Shown here one piece after another: positions 57,942 to 64,000 of a stretch of DNA of 64,000 nucleotides (positions are counted from its first letter, which is position 1; each line of letters begins with the position of its first letter). Source of the stretch: Thalassococcus arenae (GTDB taxonomy: Bacteria; Pseudomonadota; Alphaproteobacteria; Rhodobacterales; Rhodobacteraceae); the NCBI RefSeq assembly GCF_019104745.1, contig NZ_JAHRWL010000001.1, forward strand, positions 186,001 through 250,000. The letters are read 5' to 3'. The position numbers were made by a program, and so were the translations under genes. The notes below the pieces were generated by a model, which saw only the letters and a program-made list of their open reading frames with translations, was not told the origin of the DNA and made no database searches.

Positions 57942-58939
57942 CGGCGCTTCTGTCGCTTCGAGACATTTCGCAGACCTACGTGTCGTCCCCCGACCTGGCC
58001 GAACGCATCGCGAACCTGGCGGGCGCGAATTACCGGGAAACCCGCGTGCGCGCGGTCAACGGTGTCAGCTTTGATGTCGCCGAGGGCGAAGTCGTCGGAC
58101 TTGTGGGCGAGTCCGGCTGCGGAAAGTCCACCCTTGGACGGATGGTCGTGGGCGTTGAGCGTCCGGCCTCCGGAACGCTGGCGTGGCGGGGCACGGCGCT
58201 CGAAGACATGACGCAGGCAGAGCGGCGGCAGTGGGAACTGGAAGTGCAGATGATCTTCCAGGACCCGTTCGCGTCTCTGAACCCACGGATGCGCGTCGAA
58301 CAGATCGTTGGCGAGGCTGCGGTCATCCACGGGTTGATCCGGCGCAGCGAACGGCGCGACTACGTCGCGGACCTGCTGAACAAGGTCGGTTTGGGTGCGG
58401 ACGTGATGACCCGTTATCCGCACCAGTTCTCGGGCGGCCAGCGCCAGCGGATCGGCATCGCGCGGGCGCTGGCGCTGCGCCCGAAACTGATCGTCTGCGA
58501 CGAAGCGATCTCGGCGCTCGATGTATCGATCCAGGCGCAGGTTCTGAACCTGTTCGAGGATCTGCGCCACGAGTTCGGGTTTGCCTACCTGTTCATCAGC
58601 CATGACCTGGGCGCGGTCGAGCACATAGCCGATCGCGTCGCGATCATGTATCTTGGTCGCCTGGTCGAGATCGGCACCGCCGACGAGGTTTTCGAGAATC
58701 CCCGCCACCCCTACACCCGGGCGCTGCTGGCCGAAGCGCCGCGCCTCGACCGACGCGGACAGAAGTTCACTCCGATCGAAGGCGAGATCCCGTCGCCGCT
58801 CAACCCGCCGCCCGGATGCGCCTTTCACCCGCGCTGCACGCAGGCAACCGATGCGTGCCGAAGGCAAGTACCCACCCTGCGATCCGGCAAGGACGGGCGT
58901 TTGACCGCCTGCATCCTCGAGCACGGAGAACCGGTATGA
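57938..58939 (+). CDS. Dipeptide-type ABC ATPase, DppF family
   Basis: A 333-residue ATPase. Walker A GESGCGKST, signature FSGGQRQRIGIARAL, Walker B LIVCDEAISALD, H-loop FISHDLGAVEH. Note CDEAIS in place of the more common CDEPVS. The C-terminal GCAFHPRCTQATDACRRQVP is the OppF/DppF cysteine tail. It completes the importer and overlaps the gamma-glutamyltransferase-like gene by 4 bases. Confidence 0.93.
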   Translation: MTALLSLRDISQTYVSSPDLAERIANLAGANYRETRVRAVNGVSFDVAEGEVVGLVGESGCGKSTLGRMVVGVERPASGTLAWRGTALEDMTQAERRQWELEVQMIFQDPFASLNPRMRVEQIVGEAAVIHGLIRRSERRDYVADLLNKVGLGADVMTRYPHQFSGGQRQRIGIARALALRPKLIVCDEAISALDVSIQAQVLNLFEDLRHEFGFAYLFISHDLGAVEHIADRVAIMYLGRLVEIGTADEVFENPRHPYTRALLAEAPRLDRRGQKFTPIEGEIPSPLNPPPGCAFHPRCTQATDACRRQVPTLRSGKDGRLTACILEHGEPV

Positions 58940-60570
58940 CCCTCGGTGCGTTGCTTTCCGACGGCGCCGCCGCGGCGGCGGACGCGCGGACGAGATGGCT
59001 GGACGAGGGGGGCGCGATCGACGTGACCGATCACCTGATGGCAGGACGCGCGGCACAAGGCGCAGGCCGTTTCGGAGCGATCGCATCGGGTTCGCCGCAC
59101 GCGACACGGATCGGCATGGACATTCTGCGGGCAGGCGGCACCGCTGCGGATGCCGCTGCCGCTGCCGCACTGGCGATGATGGTCGCCGATCCGCCGAATG
59201 CCTCGCCCGCGGGGCGCGGCCACATTCTCTGGACCCGACCAGGCGAGGACGCCCGCGCCATCGACGGTGCAACCTCGGCGCCGGATCATTTGCCCGCGCA
59301 TCTGAAGAAACTGCCTGATCGCCAGGCGCTGCCCCTTCCCGGGATCGTCAGGGCCATCCTCAAGCTGCATTCGGACGGCGGCCGCCTGCCCCTGCGCGCC
59401 ATCGCCACCCCGGCGCGGAATCTTGCCGGTGACGGGTTTGTCGTGCCCCAAGAGCTTGCCCGCATCTGGGCATGGCGTGCGCCGGACATCGCGGACGACG
59501 ACGCGCGCCGGATTTTTCTGCCCGGGCAAGCGCCGGTGCCGGCCGGCGCAAGGTTCCGGAACCCCGCCCTGGCGGACTTCTTCGACCGGCTGATCCTCAC
59601 CGGTCGCGATCCCTTCTCAGATCCCGGCTTCACGGAACCGCTGTGCAGGAGGCTTGCATCGAAAGGGGCGTTCTGGTCAACCGACGCGCTGGCCACGGCA
59701 GAACCGAAGGTCGGCGAAACCGTCAGCCTGCGCGGCCCGGACTGGACGCTGACAAGCATCGGGCGTCAGGGCTGGGGACATACGGTGCTTCGCATCGTGT
59801 CGCTGGTCGCATCGGCCGACACGACGGATGCCTGCGACGCCGAAGTCGCCCATCTTCTGGCGATCCTGTGCGCCTTCGAGGAGCGCCCCGAGGAACTGAG
59901 ATCTCTCAAACCCAAGACTGATCCGCTGGCCTGGGATGTTCTGCGAGACCGGCTGGGAGAGCCGATCCCGGACAACTGGGCCGCGCCGCAGTTTCTTTCG
60001 GACGCGCTCGTCAGGGCGCGCCACCCGCAAACGGCCGAGGAGCGCGACACGACGCATCTGTCCGTCGTCGATTCCGAAGGGATGCGGGTTGCGCTGACCC
60101 AGTCCATCGGGCCGCATTTCGGCAGCCGGGTCGCGGATCGGGAAACCGGACTGCTGCTGGCACATTCCTACCGCATGGCCGAGAGCCCGACGCCGGGCGC
60201 ACGGGATGTGACCGAACAATGCCCCTGCCTTCTGGAAATGTCCGACGCTGCCTACGCCCTTGGCGGCGCCGGCAGCGAAAGGATCCCGGGGGCGGTTGCA
60301 GCCGTGATCCGGCACTTGCTGTCCGGTCGGCCCCTGTCAGCGGCGCTTGCCGCACCGCGCAGCAACTGGGTGGGCGCAACGGCGCGAATTCACATCGATG
60401 CGCCGGCATCGCTGGAGGTTCGTCTTGCGGCCGCAGGTGCCGAGGTCGCGTTCACCGGGCGCGGTCCGGTCGATCATCTCGGCATCGTGCAGGCCGCGGG
60501 CCGCCATCGCGACGGCCGGGTGTGCGCCGCAGCCGATCCCGCCTATTGCGGCACCGCCGCCGCCGAATGA
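58936..60570 (+). CDS. Gamma-glutamyltransferase family protein (cytoplasmic)
   Basis: A 544-residue Ntn-hydrolase of the GGT family. The large-subunit part has GRFGAIASGSPHATRIGMDILRAGGTAADAAAAAALAMMV and AGRGHILW; the self-processing nucleophile is the Thr in ERDTTHLSVVDSEGMRVALTQS, with small-subunit features after it. No signal peptide is seen, unlike typical periplasmic GGTs, so it acts on imported compounds in the cytoplasm. Some canonical GGT signatures are altered, so it may be a hydrolase for a special gamma-glutamyl compound. The ATG at 58936 overlaps the DppF stop. Confidence 0.88.
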   Translation: MTLGALLSDGAAAAADARTRWLDEGGAIDVTDHLMAGRAAQGAGRFGAIASGSPHATRIGMDILRAGGTAADAAAAAALAMMVADPPNASPAGRGHILWTRPGEDARAIDGATSAPDHLPAHLKKLPDRQALPLPGIVRAILKLHSDGGRLPLRAIATPARNLAGDGFVVPQELARIWAWRAPDIADDDARRIFLPGQAPVPAGARFRNPALADFFDRLILTGRDPFSDPGFTEPLCRRLASKGAFWSTDALATAEPKVGETVSLRGPDWTLTSIGRQGWGHTVLRIVSLVASADTTDACDAEVAHLLAILCAFEERPEELRSLKPKTDPLAWDVLRDRLGEPIPDNWAAPQFLSDALVRARHPQTAEERDTTHLSVVDSEGMRVALTQSIGPHFGSRVADRETGLLLAHSYRMAESPTPGARDVTEQCPCLLEMSDAAYALGGAGSERIPGAVAAVIRHLLSGRPLSAALAAPRSNWVGATARIHIDAPASLEVRLAAAGAEVAFTGRGPVDHLGIVQAAGRHRDGRVCAAADPAYCGTAAAE

Positions 60571-60583
60571 AGTGGAGACAAGC

Positions 60584-61999
60584 ATGCAGAATACCGATCC
60601 GATCTGGGACCACGTCGACCGCCACCGCGACAGCTTCATCAAGCTGTCGGACACCGTCTTCGACATGCCGGAAACCCTGTATCACGAGTTCCGCTCGGTC
60701 GCCGAACACAAGCGGATGCTCGAGACACAGGGTTTCAGGATCACCGAGAACGCCGCCGGGATCCCGACCGCGGTGATCGGCGAGGCGGGCAGCGAAGGCC
60801 CGGTCATCGCGATCCTCGGCGAATTCGATGCACTGCCCTATCTCAGCCAGGCGCCGGGGGTGGCAGAACACCAGCCGCTTGAGGAAGGCGGCAACGGACA
60901 CGGATGCGGTCACAACCTTCTGGGAGCGGCGGCCCTGCTGGCGGCAACCGCGGTCAAGGACTGGCTGGCCGAAAACGGGATCGCGGCGCGGGTGCGTTAC
61001 TACGGCTGTCCTGCCGAGGAAGGCGGCGCCGCCAAGACCTACATGGTGCGCGAGGGGTTGTTCGACGATGTCGATGCCGCGATCTCGTGGCACCCGGCGA
61101 CCTTCACCGCCGTGAACGAAGCGGTTTCGCTTGCCAATACGCGGATCGATTTCACCTTTCACGGCAAAGCCGCGCACGCTGCCGGCGCCCCCGAGCTGGG
61201 ACGGTCGGCACTGGACGCGGTCGAGTTGATGAACATCGGCGTCAACTATCTGCGCGAGCACATACCCGACAGTGCCCGCGTTCATTATGCATATCTGGAT
61301 GCCGGCGGGGTCGCACCGAACGTGGTGCAGGCCAAGGCGACCGTACGCCAACTGATCCGTGCCAGCACGTTGCCGGAACTGCGCGACCTGGTGACGCGGG
61401 TGCGCAAGATCGCCGACGGTGCGGCGCTGATGACCGAAACACGGGTCACCAGCCAGGTGTTTTCCGGAGTCTCGAACCTGCTTGGCAACCGGCCTCTGGA
61501 AGAAGCCTTGCAGGCCGAACTGGACAAGCTCGGGCCGGTCGAATTCGACGAGGCGGACCGCGACTTTGCGCGCGAGATCCAGAAGACGCTGACGGATGCC
61601 GATATCGCCGCCACCTTCAAGCGCATTGGCACGAAGCCCGACAAGGGTCTGGCGCTTTGCGATTTCGTCGCGCCGCTAGACCGCAATCGTGAAGGGGGCG
61701 AGGGATCGACCGATGTCGGCGATGTGAGCTGGGCCGTGCCGACCGTTCAGGCCCGCGTTGCCACCTGCGCCATCGGCACGCCGTTTCACACCTGGCAAAC
61801 CGTCGCCCAGGGAAAGGCCCCCGCGGCGCACAAGGGCATGGTCTATGCCGCAAAGGCGATGGCGGCAACCGCGTGCAGGCTGATCCAGGATCCTGCATTG
61901 GTCAGGGCGGCGAAATCTGCGCATCAAGAGCATCTGTCGGAAACTCCCTATGAATGTCCCATCCCGGACGATGTGAAACCGCCGATCGTTGCGGCCTAG
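60584..61999 (+). CDS. M20 family amidohydrolase, AbgB-like
   Basis: A 471-residue zinc peptidase of the M20 family, close to p-aminobenzoyl-glutamate hydrolase subunit B. Motifs are AILGEFDALPYLSQ, GNGHGCGHNLLGAAALLAA, YGCPAEEGGAAKTYMVREGLF, ISWHPATF and FHGKAAHAAGAPELGRSALDA. It probably cleaves an amide bond of an acyl- or aminoacyl-glutamate. Ends the peptide-import operon, 13 bases after the GGT-like gene with a GGAG site. Confidence 0.9.
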   Translation: MQNTDPIWDHVDRHRDSFIKLSDTVFDMPETLYHEFRSVAEHKRMLETQGFRITENAAGIPTAVIGEAGSEGPVIAILGEFDALPYLSQAPGVAEHQPLEEGGNGHGCGHNLLGAAALLAATAVKDWLAENGIAARVRYYGCPAEEGGAAKTYMVREGLFDDVDAAISWHPATFTAVNEAVSLANTRIDFTFHGKAAHAAGAPELGRSALDAVELMNIGVNYLREHIPDSARVHYAYLDAGGVAPNVVQAKATVRQLIRASTLPELRDLVTRVRKIADGAALMTETRVTSQVFSGVSNLLGNRPLEEALQAELDKLGPVEFDEADRDFAREIQKTLTDADIAATFKRIGTKPDKGLALCDFVAPLDRNREGGEGSTDVGDVSWAVPTVQARVATCAIGTPFHTWQTVAQGKAPAAHKGMVYAAKAMAATACRLIQDPALVRAAKSAHQEHLSETPYECPIPDDVKPPIVAA

Positions 62000-62262
62000 A
62001 GCCGGTCGTTTCATCCGCCTTGGAACGGAAGCCGTGTCTTCACGCGAACTTGGCGTGACCAGAGGCTCTGCGTTCAGTCTCGGCACCGTTTGACGGCCCT
62101 CGGATGTCCCTTGCCGCAAACCGGATCGGAGCCGAAAGCCGTTCAGGGCGGTTCGCACGTTGCGTGCGGTCAGACGTGCCGCGAGGCCATCGGCCAGGGG
62201 AAAGAATGGCGCTGCTTCGATGGCAGGGTAAAAAGGGCGGGTCGTCCGTCAGGGGCAATGCC
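62000..62262. other. Intergenic region
   Basis: 263 bases between the convergent M20 and DMT genes. I see no gene, tRNA or strong terminator hairpin. Confidence 0.5.
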
Positions 62263-63210
62263 TCAGATCGGTGGAGCCGCACGTTCGGTGACCAGCTGTC
62301 TGGCAGTGACCCTTTCGCGGTGTATCATGTAAAGCCCGGCAGCGATGATGATGGCGATGCCGGTCAGGGTCAGCGCGTTCGGAAAATCGTTGAACACCAG
62401 GAACCCCAGCAGGGTTGCCACCGGCAATTCCAGGTATTGCAGCGGAGCCAGAGTGGCCGAGGGGGCCAGTGACAGCGCATAGGTCATCATCATGTGGCTC
62501 AGCGCGGCAAAGAACCCGACCCCGAAAAGCCACAACCACGCAACGCCCGCGGGCCAGACCGGATCGAGCAGTTCCGACCCCGAACCCTGGGCCAGCATCA
62601 ACACCGGGATGCAAAACAGGCTGGCGATCAGGCCCGTGTAGAATTGCAGTGTCACGGGGTGCACATGGCGCGACAGCCCGCGCGTCACAAGAATGTAGGA
62701 TGCGAAGCACACGACCGTTCCCAGTGGAAACAGGGCCACGGCGCCAAAGGCCGCAAAGCTCGGCTGGATCACGAACAGGACGCCCGCAAATCCCACAAGC
62801 GCCGCTCCGACCCGTCGCGGGCCGACATCTTCACCCAGGTAGAACTTGCCGACCAGAAGCACGATGAACGGGGCCACGAAAACAATCGCCAGCGCATCCG
62901 CAAGCGGCATCACGCTGATCGCGGCGATGAAACAGAACGTCGCGACCAGCAGGAAAAGCGCACGAGACAGCAGTGCAAGCCAGCGTCCGCGCGCCACCCG
63001 CAACGACAATCCCATGACCCAGAGGAACGGAGCCATCAGCGCGCACTGCACGACAAAGCGTGCGGCGGTGATCTGTGCCACCGGTACGCTTTCGGATGCC
63101 AGCTTGGCCGCGACATCCAGCAAGGGCGCGGTCAGGCAAAACCCCAGCATCAGGACCACACCGGCAAGGATGCGGTCCGCGGATGGGGTCGGAGAGGTCG
63201 CTTCGGTCAT
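62263..63210 (-). CDS. DMT-superfamily transporter (EamA family)
   Basis: A 315-residue membrane protein with ten hydrophobic helices in two EamA repeats. The first begins RILAGVVLMLGFCLTAPLLDVAAKLA, the second ALFPLGTVVCFASYILVTRGLSRHV; the PLQYLELPVATLLGFLVFNDFPNALTLTGIAIIIAAGLY stretch is the classic EamA C-terminal repeat. It exports or imports amino acids or small metabolites. Start is the ATG at 63210. Its substrate is not predictable. Confidence 0.85.
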   Translation of the reverse strand: MTEATSPTPSADRILAGVVLMLGFCLTAPLLDVAAKLASESVPVAQITAARFVVQCALMAPFLWVMGLSLRVARGRWLALLSRALFLLVATFCFIAAISVMPLADALAIVFVAPFIVLLVGKFYLGEDVGPRRVGAALVGFAGVLFVIQPSFAAFGAVALFPLGTVVCFASYILVTRGLSRHVHPVTLQFYTGLIASLFCIPVLMLAQGSGSELLDPVWPAGVAWLWLFGVGFFAALSHMMMTYALSLAPSATLAPLQYLELPVATLLGFLVFNDFPNALTLTGIAIIIAAGLYMIHRERVTARQLVTERAAPPI

Positions 63211-63635
63211 GGCTCCACGTAAGGCTTTCGCGAACCATCGTCCATCCTCATCGTGGTGCCAGGCGACAGGGCCGCCTGCGGCGGGCCGTACCGCCCGTTG
63301 GGGTGCGCAAGCCATTGCTGCGCGGTTATCGTGCACATCGCCAAAGGGTGGACCGATCCACACCTTCGCGTGTCTCCGACACGCCCGACCCCTGTGAACC
63401 GCCCGTTTCGATCAGTTGCGATCGGGTGAAACGCCACTTGCGTGTCGTTCGCCGCTTTCGAGAGCGTCGCAAAGGTCAGGTCGGAAAGAGGGAGGCTTTG
63501 AACGGATTTGGTCACATCGCGTGCGAACCGGCAATCGCAGTTCCGGTATCCGCAATCATCCACGACGGCACACGCTGAAATCACGCCGGAAACGGCTGCC
63601 GGCCCACATCCCGCGGAAAAGCTTTGGAAACTGGG
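63211..63635. other. Intergenic region DMT/EcfG
   Basis: 425 bases between the EcfG gene end and the DMT start. Scattered small open frames have no protein-family character. No clear terminator was found after ecfG. Confidence 0.5.
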
Positions 63636-64000
63636 TCAGGCGGCGGGGTGGCGTGAAAGGACGCTTTCGGTCACCTTGTCGGCGAACTCCATTTCCTCGC
63701 CGTCATCCACCGCGAGCAGTTCCGCCAGACGGGCGCGGGCACGGCCGACGCGGCTTTTGATCGTTCCGACTGCGACACCACAGGTCTCGGCTGCCTCTTC
63801 GTAGGAAAACCCGTTCGCCCCCACCAAGACCAGCGCTTCGCGTTGGGTGTCGGGCAATTGGTCGAAGGCGTGACGGAAATCCCGGAAATGCAGCCGGCCG
63901 TCATGGTCGGGTTTCGTGGCCAGGGAAGCGGCCATGGCTCCATCGACATCCTCGACCTCGCGCTTGCGCTTGCGCCTGAGCGAATAAAAAGTGTTGCGCA
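63636..64000 (-). CDS. ecfG: EcfG-type general-stress sigma factor (5' end outside window)
   Basis: The window edge cuts the start. The visible 120 residues begin RNTFYSLRRKRKREVEDVDG, covering the end of region 2 and the linker, then region 4: FRDFRHAFDQLPDTQREALVLVGANGFSYEEAAETCGVAVGTIKSRVGRARARLAELL. The FDQLPDTQREAL...GFSYEEAAE...GTIKSRV pattern is that of EcfG, the alphaproteobacterial stress sigma factor released from NepR by PhyR. nepR and phyR would be expected just beyond the right edge. Confidence 0.92.
   Translation of the reverse strand, partial: RNTFYSLRRKRKREVEDVDGAMAASLATKPDHDGRLHFRDFRHAFDQLPDTQREALVLVGANGFSYEEAAETCGVAVGTIKSRVGRARARLAELLAVDDGEEMEFADKVTESVLSRHPAA

Overview
The window reads as a chromosomal segment of a high-GC alphaproteobacterium, most likely a Rhodobacterales (Roseobacter/Paracoccus-type) bacterium. 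The evidence is a complete beta-hydroxyaspartate cycle cluster in the Paracoccus order, an EcfG-type general-stress sigma factor at the right edge, many 4-bp ATGA/GTGA gene overlaps, and short intergenic repeats (GCGTATTTTC...AGAGAAGAAG) of a kind I associate with this order. No rRNA genes or CRISPR arrays are visible.

Layout. 1-5.8 kb: two minus-strand operons of a putative, unassigned catabolic pathway (HisD/HpsN-like dehydrogenase, two SnoaL/ester-cyclase-like proteins, an SDR, a cupin, a DUF6653 protein). Each is preceded by an identical 16-bp LacI-type operator. 5.8-13 kb: two alpha/beta hydrolases, an ArsR-SRPBCC fusion regulator with a MAPEG membrane protein, a 3-methyladenine-glycosylase-like protein, an MFS transporter and thrS. 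13.2-15.9 kb: a bufferin (copper-chelating RiPP) operon, bufA-bufB-bufC-doxX. 15.9-18.9 kb: small membrane protein, ArsC-like protein, cold-shock protein and divergent metR-like/metF genes. 19-25.5 kb: bhcR and bhcABCD (glyoxylate assimilation) with a GAPDH-family gene appended. 25.6-37.1 kb: a galactoside regulon (IclR regulator, CUT1 ABC importer, GH36 and GH42 glycosidases, SDR, DgoK, DgoA) feeding a De Ley-Doudoroff route.

37.15-47.55 kb: a precisely bounded 10.3-kb integrative element in the 3' end of tRNA-Ser(GCU). It has a 19-bp direct repeat (attL/attR), a tyrosine integrase, and arm-type 12-bp-spaced repeats at both ends. Its cargo is defence-like: a UvrD/HelD-type helicase with nuclease insertion and zinc ribbons followed by a DUF3883 nuclease-like protein, and two overlapping, AT-richer reverse transcriptase genes that look like a DRT3 (Drt3a/Drt3b) system. 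Downstream of the RT pair is a structured noncoding region with CACACAC held in a stem-loop, a candidate for the system's template RNA.

47.6-64 kb: a CoiA-like protein, exported ankyrin and HbpS/GlcG-like proteins next to a FixJ/LuxR-type two-component system, then a LysR-controlled Dpp-type peptide importer with a cytoplasmic gamma-glutamyltransferase-like protein and an AbgB-like M20 amidohydrolase. This looks like uptake and hydrolysis of gamma-glutamyl or aminoacyl-glutamate compounds. A DMT transporter and the partial EcfG sigma factor follow.

The most interesting items are the RT pair with its candidate ncRNA, the helicase-DUF3883 pair, the shared-operator regulon at the left end, the SDR lacking its catalytic lysine in the galactose operon, and the three-copy repeat inside the island.
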